From contig JAFACG010000038.1 in the NCBI GenBank assembly GCA_023425645.1, forward strand, positions 1 to 61,851: a DNA stretch of 61,851 nucleotides. The letters are read 5' to 3'. Below, piece after piece: positions 10,335 to 18,671 of the stretch. Origin of the DNA: Pseudomonadota bacterium (GTDB taxonomy: Bacteria > Pseudomonadota > Gammaproteobacteria > Burkholderiales > Burkholderiaceae_B). How positions within the stretch are numbered: the first letter of the stretch is position 1; the number at the start of each line of letters is the position of its first letter. Under the pieces are notes generated by a model. That model was not told where the DNA came from. It searched no databases and worked only from the letters and a program-made list of their open reading frames with translations. A program made the position numbers and the translations under genes.

Positions 10335-10925
10335 ATGAAGTCCTGTCTTGTCCTGCTCAAACGGCTTGCCCTGACAATGCTGCTGGGCTTCATGCTGGCC
10401 GGTCCGGGCGCAGCCGCCAACCTGCACCCGGTGCGCGGCTTTCTGCCCGACCTGCGCTTCTCCCTGCAGGCGGCAGGCCCCAAGTCCGTCACCCAGGACG
10501 ACTTCAAGGACAAGGTGGTGCTGCTGTTCTTCGGCTACGCCAGTTGCCCCGACGTGTGCCCCACCACGCTGGCCCAATTGGCCGCCGTCATGGAAAGCCT
10601 GGGCCCCCAGGCCCGGGACGTGCGCATCCTGTTCGTCAGCGTGGATCCGCACCGCGATACGCCCGAATCGCTGGAAAGCTACGTCAAGGCCTTCGACGAG
10701 CACGCCATCGGCCTGACCGGCACGGAAAAGCAGATCGCCGATCTCGCTCGACGCTACCGCGTCGCCTACCAGATCGAGAAACCCGACCCCAAGACGCCGG
10801 ACGACTACGAGGTCGCCCACAGCCGCGGCGTGTATTTCTTCGATCGCCAGGGCAAGGCCCGCTTCCTCGCGCCCGACACCGAATCGGTGGACGTGCTGGC
10901 GGACGGCGTGCGCCGCCTGCTCTAG
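10335..10925 (+). CDS. SCO1/SenC family copper chaperone, thioredoxin fold
   Basis: Predicted exported or membrane-anchored protein of 196 residues. A hydrophobic N-terminal segment (about 6-28, ending GPGAAA) acts as signal or anchor. The CPDVCP motif (Cys71, Cys75) and His162 in VAHSRGVYFF are the three copper ligands of SCO proteins, which deliver copper to the CuA site of cytochrome c oxidase or keep its thiols reduced. It lies 29 bases after prlC. No cytochrome oxidase genes are in view, but a CueR-like regulator is 1.6 kb downstream. Confidence 0.92.
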   Translation: MKSCLVLLKRLALTMLLGFMLAGPGAAANLHPVRGFLPDLRFSLQAAGPKSVTQDDFKDKVVLLFFGYASCPDVCPTTLAQLAAVMESLGPQARDVRILFVSVDPHRDTPESLESYVKAFDEHAIGLTGTEKQIADLARRYRVAYQIEKPDPKTPDDYEVAHSRGVYFFDRQGKARFLAPDTESVDVLADGVRRLL

Positions 10926-10933
10926 GAACGAAC

Positions 10934-10955
10934 GGCGGCATTGCGCCGCCTGTTT
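10934..10955 (+). terminator. Possible terminator after the SCO1-like gene
   Basis: GGCGGC and GCCGCC form a 6-bp stem with a 5-base loop, followed by TGTTT. It lies just past the stop codon and between two convergent genes. The stem is short, so the call is tentative. Confidence 0.4.
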
Positions 10956-10974
10956 CGGAACACGCCTGCGTCCC

Positions 10975-12360
10975 TCACTCCGTCTTCAGGGCCGACTGCG
11001 CCTGGCGCAATGCGGTACGCAAGCCCTCCTGCAGCACCGGATGATAGAAAGGCATGGCCAGCATCTGGTCCAGGCTCAAGCCCATCTGCAAGGACCAGGC
11101 CAGCAAATGGCCGATGTGCTCGGCGTCCGGCCCCACCATCTCCGCGCCCAGGAAGCGGCCTGCACGATCGGCATACACATGCAGCAGCCCCTGGTTGCGC
11201 AGCATGACGCGTGCGCGCCCCTGGTTAGCGAAACTGACCGCTCCCACCACCGCGCCCTCCGGCAAGGCCTTGAAGGGCGTGCCGATCACTGCAACCTGCG
11301 GGTCGGTGAACATCACTGCCATGGGCGCCCGGCGGGGCCCCGGCGCCGCGCCGCCCGAACTGGCCGCCTGCAGGGCGGCCAGCCTGCCGTCGTCGGCCGC
11401 TTCGTGCAGGATGGGCGCACGCTGGTTCACATCGCCCGCCAGATAGATGGGGGTGCCCTTCAACTGCAGCGTGGCCTCGTCATATACGGGCCGCCCCTTC
11501 TCGTCCCATTGCGCCCCGGTATTCTCCAGGCCCAGGCCTTGCAGTTGCGGACGGCGGCCGGCGGCGGCCAGTACGCAGTCGTACTCCTCCACCACTTCGC
11601 GGCCCTGGACCTGCAGCCGCACCCGGGCCTTGCCGTCGACCGCCTCGCCGCCCAATACCGTCACGTCGGCGCGCAGGTTCAATTCCTGGGTCCAGATGGC
11701 GCGAGCCGCCTCGCGCACCTGAGGATCGGACAAGCCCGCCAGGCTCTGGCTGCGGGCGACGATGGCCACGTCCACATCCAGGCGCGCCAGGGCCTGCCCC
11801 AGCTCCAGGCCGATCACGCCGGCGCCGATCACCAGCACGCGGCGCGGCAGATCGGTCCAGTAGAAAACGTCTTCATTGCTGATCAGCAACGAACCCAGGG
11901 CCTCCAGCTCTTTGGGTCGCACTGGTTCGGAGCCGGCCGCCACGATGATGCGGCGCGCCGTGACGCGGGTATGGTCGTCCACCTCCAGCACATGGTCGGA
12001 CACGAAGCGCGCCCGGCCGCGCAGCTTGTCCTGCGCGTCGAACCCTTCCACGTCGTCCACCACGAACTGCACGAAGCGGTCCCGCTCGCGGCGCACCCGC
12101 TCCATGACCTGCGCGCCGTCGACGCGCACGGGTCCGTCGACGTGCACGCCGAACGGCGCCGTGCGCCGCGCGTCATGGGCGGCGTCGGCCGCCGCGATCA
12201 GCAGCTTGGAGGGCATGCAGCCCACACGGGCGCACATGGTGCCGTAGGGGCCCGACTCGATCAGGACGGTCCTCTGTCCGGCGCGCTTGGCCGTCCGGTA
12301 CGCCGTCATGCCCGCCGTGCCGGCGCCGATCACCGCCACGTCACACTGAATTTCCTTCAT
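10975..12360 (-). CDS. Stand-alone dihydrolipoamide dehydrogenase-like flavoprotein
   Basis: Class I pyridine nucleotide-disulfide oxidoreductase of 461 residues without a lipoyl domain. It has the FAD motif VIGAGTAGMTA at the N terminus, a redox-active pair CARVGC (Cys43, Cys48), the NAD(P) motif VIGAGVIGLELGQAL, and a C-terminal dimer interface ending FYHPVLQEGLRTAL with the catalytic His. True Lpd enzymes read CLNVGC; the CARVGC variant and the absence of neighbouring E1/E2 genes point to another substrate (E3-like, glutathione/mercuric-reductase relatives, or an unknown disulfide). The ATG at 12360 has GGGAG just upstream, whereas the alternative GTG at 12366 overlaps it. It is divergent from a CueR-like regulator. 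Confidence 0.85.
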   Translation of the reverse strand: MKEIQCDVAVIGAGTAGMTAYRTAKRAGQRTVLIESGPYGTMCARVGCMPSKLLIAAADAAHDARRTAPFGVHVDGPVRVDGAQVMERVRRERDRFVQFVVDDVEGFDAQDKLRGRARFVSDHVLEVDDHTRVTARRIIVAAGSEPVRPKELEALGSLLISNEDVFYWTDLPRRVLVIGAGVIGLELGQALARLDVDVAIVARSQSLAGLSDPQVREAARAIWTQELNLRADVTVLGGEAVDGKARVRLQVQGREVVEEYDCVLAAAGRRPQLQGLGLENTGAQWDEKGRPVYDEATLQLKGTPIYLAGDVNQRAPILHEAADDGRLAALQAASSGGAAPGPRRAPMAVMFTDPQVAVIGTPFKALPEGAVVGAVSFANQGRARVMLRNQGLLHVYADRAGRFLGAEMVGPDAEHIGHLLAWSLQMGLSLDQMLAMPFYHPVLQEGLRTALRQAQSALKTE

Positions 12361-12490
12361 ATGCACTCCCGATTCGACAATCCCGGCGTGAAAGGCCGGA
12401 GTTCTTCACCACCGCGGAGCTGCGCTCTACAATGGATCAATTCGTGTCTGAATCATAACGCAGTCGAGCTTGACTGCCGGAAGGAAGCCC

Positions 12491-12946
12491 ATGCTGATCA
12501 GTGAAGCCGCGCGCGAGACTGGCCTGACCCCGAAAATGATCCGCCATTACGAAGAGCTGGGGCTGCTCAGCAGCGAACGGGCGGGCAACGGCTATCGCAT
12601 GTACCAGCCGCAAGACCTGGACACGCTGCGCTTCATCGTGCGCGCCAAGGATCTGGGCTTCAGCCTGACGGACATCCAGCAACTGACCAGCCTCTGGCGC
12701 AATCACCGGCGCCCGAGCAGCGAGGTCAAGCAATTGGCCCAGACCCATATCCGGCATCTGGAAACGCGTGCGGCGCAATTGCTGGACATGGCCGCCAAGC
12801 TGCGCCAGCTCGCCGAGCAATGCCATGGAGACCATCGCCCTGACTGCCCCATCCTGGACAGCCTGGAAGGCGCCTGTACGCATGCCGAAGCGAAGGGCGA
12901 CGACAAGGCCCGTCGCCCCCCTGGGCGAGCGCCCGAAAAAGCATGA
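12491..12946 (+). CDS. MerR-family copper-responsive regulator, CueR-like
   Basis: Transcription regulator of 151 residues. The MerR helix-turn-helix (about 2-70) has LISEAARETGLTPKMIRHYE; a dimerisation helix follows. Near the C terminus, Cys111 and Cys119 in CHGDHRPDC mirror the Cys112/Cys120 metal loop of E. coli CueR (CPGDDSADC), which binds Cu(I), Ag(I) or Au(I). The ATG at 12491 is favoured over a TTG at 12470 because GGAAGGAAG lies directly before it. It is divergent from the flavoprotein gene, a plausible target. No full CueR operator was found by eye in the 130-base gap. Confidence 0.82.
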   Translation: MLISEAARETGLTPKMIRHYEELGLLSSERAGNGYRMYQPQDLDTLRFIVRAKDLGFSLTDIQQLTSLWRNHRRPSSEVKQLAQTHIRHLETRAAQLLDMAAKLRQLAEQCHGDHRPDCPILDSLEGACTHAEAKGDDKARRPPGRAPEKA

Positions 12947-12994
12947 AACGCCGTTCCCAGGGGCCGGCAAGCGCTTCCGCTCGCCGTCGCAGGC

Positions 12995-14368
12995 CTACTC
13001 TTCCACGGCCAGCCTTGCAGCAGCGCTACGGGAAACGGCCGGTTTGGGATAACCATTAAGATACAGATTCAGAATCAGGGCGGTGATGGCGGCCAGCACG
13101 ATCCCGCTATGCGTGAAAGGCGACAGCCACTCCGGCAGGCGGCTGAACACCTTGCCATTGACCATGGGCATGAGGCCGATCACGACGCTGACGGCGACAA
13201 TGAATAAATTGTTGCGGCCGCTCATGCCCTTGTAATCCACCCCGGCCAGGACATTGATGCCGGTTGCGACCACCATGCCGAACATGACGATGCCCGCCCC
13301 GCCCAGCACCGACTGGGGAATCAGTGCGAACAACATGGACAGCTTGGGAAACAAGGCCAGGACAACCATGATGACGCCGGCGCAGGCACAGACCCAGCGG
13401 CTCTTGACGCCGGTCACCCCCACCAGACCCACATTCTGGGAATAGGTCACGTAGGGAAAGGTATTGAATATGCCGCCAATGAAAGTGCCCAGGCCATCGA
13501 CGCGCAAGCCGCGCGTCACGTCCTCGGTACCGACTTTCTTGCCGACCATCTCGGCCACCGCCAGCATCATGCCCGTGGTCTCTATCATCACCACGACCAT
13601 GATGATGGACAGCGCCAGAATGGAACCGATGTCAAAGGTGGGCAAGCCGAAGTGAAAAGGGGTGATCATGGCAAGCCATGCGGCATCGCCCAAACGGCTG
13701 AAATCGACCAGCCCCAGGGAGGTCGATGCCAGGAAGCCGCCCGCAATGCCGACCAGAACCGCGATATTGCGCAAGAATCCACGGGCATACTTGGTGATCA
13801 CGATGATGATCGCCAGAACGAAGGCGCTGATCGCCAGGTTCGACAGGCTGCCCGCCGACTCTCCCCTGCCCGCTATCCAATTGACGCCTACAGGTATCAG
13901 GTTAAGGCCGGTCACGGTAATCACGGTGCCGGTCACGACAGGCGGAAACAAGCGCACCAGGCGGCCGACGACGGGCGCCATCAGCATGGCGACCAGGCCC
14001 GAGACGATGATGGCTCCAAACATCCCTTGAAGTCCTATATTGGGATTGTTGATCATCACCAGCATGGGCGGTACGGCCGCAAACGTGACCCCCATCATCA
14101 ATGGCAATCGTATGCCGAACTTCCAGATGCCGACCGACTGGATGAAGGACGCCACTCCGCAAACGAACAGATCGGCGCTGATCAGGAATGCAATCTGATC
14201 CGCAGGCAGCTTGGCAGCCGTACCGATCAAAATAGGGACGGCGATGGCGCCGGCATACATGACCAGCACATGCTGCAGCCCGAATACGAGCAATTTCCCC
14301 GGAACTACGATCTCATCTACAGCCGTCACCTCTTGTTGCAAGGGTCGAGTAGTGTGCTCATTACCCAT
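12995..14368 (-). CDS. NCS2-family xanthine/uric acid-type permease
   Basis: Inner-membrane nucleobase:cation symporter of 457 residues with the 12-14 hydrophobic helices of the NAT/NCS2 fold. The family signature TYSQNVGLVGVTGVKSR lies near residue 310, and ETTGMMLAVAEMVG carries the conserved acidic residue of helix 8. These match the xanthine/urate branch (XanQ, XanP, UacT) rather than the uracil branch. A strong AAGGAGG precedes the ATG, and a perfect 28-bp palindrome sits 26 bases further up. It is the last of four co-directional genes after the Rieske reductase, the Rieske oxygenase and a TIM-barrel protein, and so probably imports their substrate. Base composition looks somewhat lower in GC than surrounding genes. 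Confidence 0.88.
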   Translation of the reverse strand: MGNEHTTRPLQQEVTAVDEIVVPGKLLVFGLQHVLVMYAGAIAVPILIGTAAKLPADQIAFLISADLFVCGVASFIQSVGIWKFGIRLPLMMGVTFAAVPPMLVMINNPNIGLQGMFGAIIVSGLVAMLMAPVVGRLVRLFPPVVTGTVITVTGLNLIPVGVNWIAGRGESAGSLSNLAISAFVLAIIIVITKYARGFLRNIAVLVGIAGGFLASTSLGLVDFSRLGDAAWLAMITPFHFGLPTFDIGSILALSIIMVVVMIETTGMMLAVAEMVGKKVGTEDVTRGLRVDGLGTFIGGIFNTFPYVTYSQNVGLVGVTGVKSRWVCACAGVIMVVLALFPKLSMLFALIPQSVLGGAGIVMFGMVVATGINVLAGVDYKGMSGRNNLFIVAVSVVIGLMPMVNGKVFSRLPEWLSPFTHSGIVLAAITALILNLYLNGYPKPAVSRSAAARLAVEE

Positions 14369-14393
14369 ATGCCGCCTCCTTATAGGGGTTTCC

Positions 14394-14421
14394 AGCCTGC
14401 CTGGATTAATCCAGGCAGGCT
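14394..14421. repeat. Perfect 28-bp palindrome upstream of the NCS2 permease
   Basis: AGCCTGCCTGGATT followed by its exact reverse complement, with no spacer. It lies in the 98-base gap between the TIM-barrel gene and the permease. On the operon's strand it is not followed by a T run, so it does not look like an intrinsic terminator; on the plus strand a T-rich stretch follows. It could be an operator or an mRNA stem protecting or limiting the permease transcript. Confidence 0.75.
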
Positions 14422-14466
14422 GTTCTTGTCTCTTTTTATTGTGACGCGTGAAAAAATCAATGCTTC

Positions 14467-15483
14467 CTATTTTTTCATTTCGGATTCTAGTTTCTTATAG
14501 GTCTCCCTTATGAATTTTCCAACTGCAATACTGTTTTCCAACGTATTGTATTCAACCCCCAATCCATAGTCCGGCAGATTGATGTAATCAACCGTCATCA
14601 GTTTCAAAGGACTTTCTTTGTTGCTCAAGTGATGGCGCAGGGTTTTCCGTATCACCTCCTTGGTCGGTTCCAGCAAATAGGCGTGCCACTCCTCGTACCA
14701 CTCGCCCTTGTTCGGCTTGAGGAAGGGGTACTGCACCCCGCGCCCCGGCAAGCCATCCTCGCCAAGCGCCCATTTGTTCACCGGCCCGTTCGGCACGGCA
14801 GGCCTGTTCTGCTGCCACCAGACCATGTTCTGGCCCAGCCATTCATCGGCCAGATTGCCTGGTTCGAATGGATCAAGAATCACCTTTCCATCCAGCACGT
14901 CCTGCCGTATGCCCGATATTTCCTGCTCGGCTGGGTTGGCCATCTTGAAAATACAGTGGCTGTAATCCATTACGAAATTGAAAGGCACGCCTCTGCTTCT
15001 TATTTTTTCCGCTATTGGCGTCACTCTTCTGAAATCCTCTGACCACATCAATATATGGACTTCAAAACCGATCTCCACGCCGTATTTATCCCCGAGATCG
15101 AACGCCTTCAAGTAAAGCTCAATCAACTCCTCGTCTCTTACCACATGCCCTTTTTCATGATGGGTCAAAACCATCATATTGTGATAGCGCACGCCCGTTA
15201 AAGCGCAGTTTTTCAGATTGCGTTCAAGAACCTCCATTTCCTGGTCGCCTATGCGATAGGTCCAGGCGGAGCCCAGGACCGGAAATGAATATTTCTGTAC
15301 CGCGGCAATATAGTCGTCCACCTTGCCGCTCAAGGGCAGGCGATCAAAGAAATCAAATACGCCCGATTCGACCACCAGGCGAAACTGTTCGTCGACAGGC
15401 AGCTCGTTCAAGGAGACGGGGTTCCCGGGGCGGGAATTCTGCACTCCGCGCCCCGCGCAGCCCAGCAATATCGGCATCGTCAT
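14467..15483 (-). CDS. Xylose-isomerase-like TIM-barrel protein (sugar phosphate isomerase/epimerase family)
   Basis: Soluble protein of 338 residues with features of the AP-endonuclease-2/xylose-isomerase TIM-barrel family: MPILLGCAGRGVQNS at the first strand, VEIGFEVHILMWSEDF with a likely metal-binding Glu, and NFVMDYSHC. It is longer than hydroxypyruvate isomerase (about 260) and I cannot assign the reaction. The start is 13 bases after the Rieske stop, so it belongs to the oxygenase operon. An isomerase or lyase acting on the oxygenase product is the simplest guess. This gene is intact although the two before it are broken. Confidence 0.75.
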   Translation of the reverse strand: MTMPILLGCAGRGVQNSRPGNPVSLNELPVDEQFRLVVESGVFDFFDRLPLSGKVDDYIAAVQKYSFPVLGSAWTYRIGDQEMEVLERNLKNCALTGVRYHNMMVLTHHEKGHVVRDEELIELYLKAFDLGDKYGVEIGFEVHILMWSEDFRRVTPIAEKIRSRGVPFNFVMDYSHCIFKMANPAEQEISGIRQDVLDGKVILDPFEPGNLADEWLGQNMVWWQQNRPAVPNGPVNKWALGEDGLPGRGVQYPFLKPNKGEWYEEWHAYLLEPTKEVIRKTLRHHLSNKESPLKLMTVDYINLPDYGLGVEYNTLENSIAVGKFIRETYKKLESEMKK

Positions 15484-15496
15484 GGTCGACTCCCGG

Positions 15497-16563
15497 TCAG
15501 GCGCTCAGGGCGTCGGCGCTCTGCTGCTGGCGTTCCCTGACCAGGTCCAGGAGCCAGCGGCGGTATTCCGTAGTCACGGCATCGGCCCCGCGCACAGGCA
15601 GCTCCAGGCGGGCCTCATCGCCAATCAAGGGCAGGAACTTGGGCTCTTGCGACTCTATGACCGGCAGATCCTGGGCCAATACCTCAAGCTCGAAATCCAC
15701 GAAAAAGCTGTCGTGCTCGGGCTCCAATCCGAAGTCTCTGGCTATCCACCAGAAGCTGCGCGTCTTTTCAGCGCTGATCGGCGAGGCGGCCATCATCAAT
15801 ACATAATTCTTGCCGTTCTCTACGCGCCGGCTCAGATGGACGGTATGAGGCATGATCACCCGATAGGAATTGGCCACTTCGATCCAGGCATCGCCCTCTA
15901 TCCCCAACAGCTTTCTTTTCTTGCCTACGCTCGGCTCTTTGATGGGCGGCCTTTCAAAGCGCAATACACCCTGCTCCTGCTCGCGCCAGGGTTCGACGGC
16001 GTCCACCTCCGGACGGGAGCGGCTGCCGATACTGCCGTCATGCACAAATGCAAAATGCGAAAAATCCACAAAATTCTCGAGACGCCGCGGCGCACTGGTT
16101 TCCAGTCGTAGGCGGGACCCTGTATGAGCCGATAGTTGGGATCGTCGAACTCAGGGAAGCTGGGCACATCGAATCTGGGCGTCTCGCTGAGACAGACCCA
16201 TACGGTCCCTACCGACTCCTTCACTTGATAGGATGGAATCCGCGGTTTCATGACCTGCACCAACTCATTGCGAGCGGGAATACGCACGCAATTGCCGTTG
16301 CTGTCGTAGCGCCAGCCGTGGTACGGGCATTCAAAGCAATTGTCGACCAGCATGCCGTTTGACAACGCCGCTCCGCGATGGGCGCATCTATCGGCCAGAG
16401 CGCTCACCTTGCCTTCGATGCGGGCAATGACGATTTTCTGATCCAGCAGCACTACTTGCCGAGGCTTGTCCCCCACTTCGCTGGAGTAGGCCACGGGATG
16501 CCAGAATTGATGCAAGGTCTGATACAAGGGGTGTTCACTGTAATCCTGCATGAGCGTTTTCAT
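15497..16563 (-). pseudogene. Rieske [2Fe-2S] oxygenase subunit, broken by a one-base frameshift
   Basis: VanA/HpxD-type oxygenase. The first frame (from ATG 16563) has the Rieske motifs CAHRG (Cys60, His62) and CPYHG (Cys79, His82). At about residue 154 the reading breaks: it continues WKPVRRGVSR in this frame, whereas adding one A to the AAA at 16099-16101 (minus strand) gives WKTSAPRRLENFVDFSHFAF, the expected mononuclear iron centre. The rest then reads on to 15497 without a stop. The repaired protein would be about 355 residues, normal for the family. Either a real inactivating deletion in a short A run or a sequencing error. The reductase lies 20 bases upstream. Confidence 0.85.
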
Positions 16564-16583
16564 CGGCTTGTCTCTCCTTATCG

Positions 16584-17585
16584 TTAAATATCCAGCAGCA
16601 ATCTGCCTTCTTTACAGCGTGACACGCATATCAACATGGTTTTGTTGCCCGCCTGCTCGGCCTCTGACAGAAGCGAATCCCTATGATCCGGAATCCCTCC
16701 CAAGACGCGGGTTTCACAGGATCCGCAGATTCCTTCCTTGCACGAGTACATGGGGTTCAGGCCGGCTTCTATCAGCACGTCCAGAATCGACTGATCGGCG
16801 GCGACATGAAGGACGGCGCCATTGCGCAACTCGACGTCAAAACCCGCATTCACTTGCCCTTGCATGGGTTCAGCGGAAAAACGCTCGATATGGGCGCGAT
16901 CAAGCGGCACGTCCGCGGCCTGCGCGGCGGCCACAAACGCATCCAGCATGCCGGACGGGCCGCAACAGTAGTAGCGCGCCTGCCGACCATGGGTGCTGAA
17001 CACGCGGGCCAGGCTGAGAGACTCATGGGGCGGCTCCTGATCAAAGACGGTGAACAACTCCCCATGGGCATGGGATTTGGCCAAGGCCTGTATCGAATCC
17101 AGAAACGCCGCATGACCGGCGGTCCGGGCGCAGTAATACAGGACTCAGCGCTGCCCGCGTTTCTCCAATTCCTGAACCATGCTCCAGATGGGGGTGATTC
17201 CTATCCCGCCCGCCACCAGTACGGCAGTATCCCGGCAGTCCCGCAAAGGGAAGTTGTTTCTGGGCAGGCTCACATGCACGGTCTGCCCAGTCTGCAATTG
17301 CCCATGTATATAGGCCGATCCCCCCCCCCGGCTGGTCTTGCTGCGGGCGACGGCGATCCTGTACGTGTTCTCGTCGCAGGAGCTCACCAGGGAATACTGG
17401 CGCACCAAGCCATTCGGTAAATGAACATCGATGTGTGCGCCTGCCGAATAGGCAGGCAACGCGTCCGGACTGGCAAGCTCCAGTTCGAGCTCCAGAACCT
17501 CGGCGGCGACTTTATGAATCCTGCTCACCCGCGCCGGATGAATGCCCACCATGGGGGCTGACAGCGTCATCGTCATCTCGCTCAC
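16584..17585 (-). pseudogene. Rieske oxygenase reductase (FMN, NAD, [2Fe-2S]) with an in-frame TGA
   Basis: Phthalate-dioxygenase-reductase type electron donor. The N-terminal part shows the FMN-binding RQYSLVSS and NAD-binding AGGIGITPIW; the C-terminal part shows a plant-type ferredoxin cluster, CKEGICGSC plus a later Cys. A TGA at 17145-17147 interrupts EKRGQR-stop-VLYYCARTAGHAAF; the frame on both sides is the same and would give a 333-residue protein if the codon were TGG, as the family suggests. So the lesion is one nonsense base change. GTG 17585 opens the frame. Restart at the TTG or other codons downstream would lack the FMN domain. The gene also holds a ten-G tract at 17320-17329. 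Confidence 0.85.
17320..17329. repeat. Ten-C/G homopolymer inside the reductase frame
   Basis: Ten consecutive C on the plus strand (G on the coding strand) encode the end of Arg and three Gly in SRGGGSAY. Relatives in this family commonly read SRGGS, so one codon of G may have been added. Tracts of this length are prone to slipped-strand change, giving possible on/off switching or assembly error. Confidence 0.8.
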
Positions 17586-17708
17586 CTCGCCAATTTCTGC
17601 GTTTCATACGTTTGCCAGCTATTGGGGCCATTACAACAAGCCGGCAATCATTAAACGAATTATTTATATTTATGTTTTAAGAAAATAAAACACTGAATTG
17701 GAGGAGTG
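17586..17708. promoter_or_regulatory. Divergent promoter region, LysR regulator versus oxygenase operon
   Basis: AT-rich 123-base gap. TTAAAC (17651-17656) and GTTTTAA (17674-17680) form a weak dyad typical in size for a LysR binding site, and AT-rich -10-like sequences lie on both strands. No footprint evidence; the region is called from position and composition. Confidence 0.45.
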
Positions 17709-18614
17709 ATGAGCATCACGCTACGCCAGCTGCGCGCTTTCCTGCTGGTCGCCGACACCCGGCATTTCACCCAGGCGGCGGCGGCCATGCATATCACGCA
17801 ATCGGCGCTGAGCGCCTTGATCAGGGAATTGGAGGGGCGCCTGGCGGTGCAGCTGCTCGACCGCAATACGCGGATGGTGGAACTGACCGAGGCCGGCCGA
17901 TACTTCCGTCAAGTGGCGGAGAACGTATTCAACGACCTCAACAAAGGCATCAATGACCTGCATGAGCTGTCCACGCTGCAGCGCGGCCAGGTCCGCATCG
18001 TCGCCTCCACGGTGATAGCCTCAGGCCTGCTCAGCCCATGCTTCAAGAGCTTTCGCACGCTCTACCCGAACATCAAGCTCAGCCTGCACGATGTAGCCGA
18101 AGAAGCCATTGCCGAGACAGTCGCCGCCGGAAGCGTGGATTTCGGCATCGGCACCTGCTTCGAGCTCAGCGGCAGCCTGGACCTGGAGGAGTCCCATCTT
18201 TTCGACAACAAGTTCATCGCGCTGTGCAGCAAGAACCACCCCTTGGCGCAACGGAAAACCATTGCCTGGGCGGATTTGCAGGGCCAGGCCTTCATTGCCC
18301 TGGCTCCCTCCAGCCCGATCCGCAAACTGATAGACCAGACCTGCCATGACCTGGGGATCGAGCTGCGCATCACCAACGAAGTCTCATTCGCAACAACGGT
18401 CCTGAGCCTGGTGAACGCCGACATGGGGGTCAGCATCCTGCCCATGAACAATCACCCATACATTCCCGCCTTCGACGTTCATGCGGCGGAACTCGTGGAG
18501 CCCGAGGTCATGCGGCGCATATCCATACTGACGCGCAAGAATCGAACCCTGATGCCGGCCCCGATCGAATTCATCGCTCACATCAGGCAGCATCTGGCCG
18601 ACACGCTCGCCTAA
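17709..18614 (+). CDS. LysR-family transcriptional regulator of the oxygenase locus
   Basis: LysR-type regulator of 301 residues: winged helix-turn-helix at the N terminus (about 1-60, FTQAAAAMHITQSALSALI) and a periplasmic-binding-protein-like effector domain (about 90-295). The ATG at 17709 is chosen because GGAGGAG (17700-17706) precedes it at good spacing; a GTG three bases earlier lies inside that site. By family it would bind the divergent intergenic region and sense the pathway substrate. It is intact, unlike the two enzyme genes it faces. Confidence 0.9.
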   Translation: MSITLRQLRAFLLVADTRHFTQAAAAMHITQSALSALIRELEGRLAVQLLDRNTRMVELTEAGRYFRQVAENVFNDLNKGINDLHELSTLQRGQVRIVASTVIASGLLSPCFKSFRTLYPNIKLSLHDVAEEAIAETVAAGSVDFGIGTCFELSGSLDLEESHLFDNKFIALCSKNHPLAQRKTIAWADLQGQAFIALAPSSPIRKLIDQTCHDLGIELRITNEVSFATTVLSLVNADMGVSILPMNNHPYIPAFDVHAAELVEPEVMRRISILTRKNRTLMPAPIEFIAHIRQHLADTLA

Positions 18615-18632
18615 AGCGCGTTATGCGCTTTT
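18613..18632 (+). terminator. Weak hairpin overlapping the LysR stop codon
   Basis: AAAGCGC and GCGCTTT pair over a GTTAT loop and end in TTTT. The short stem and overlap with the stop make this a tentative terminator. Confidence 0.4.
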
Positions 18633-18671
18633 CACGCGCAGTTCGGTCACCCATTCTGAGGAAGATTCCCC

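Noticed and set aside
16099..16101. Programmed ribosomal frameshift in the Rieske gene
   Set aside because: No slippery heptamer or downstream stimulatory structure is evident, and Rieske oxygenases are not known to use one; deletion or read error is simpler.
17145..17147. Selenocysteine or recoded TGA in the reductase
   Set aside because: The position is not catalytic, the family suggests Trp, and no SECIS-like hairpin was seen right after it.
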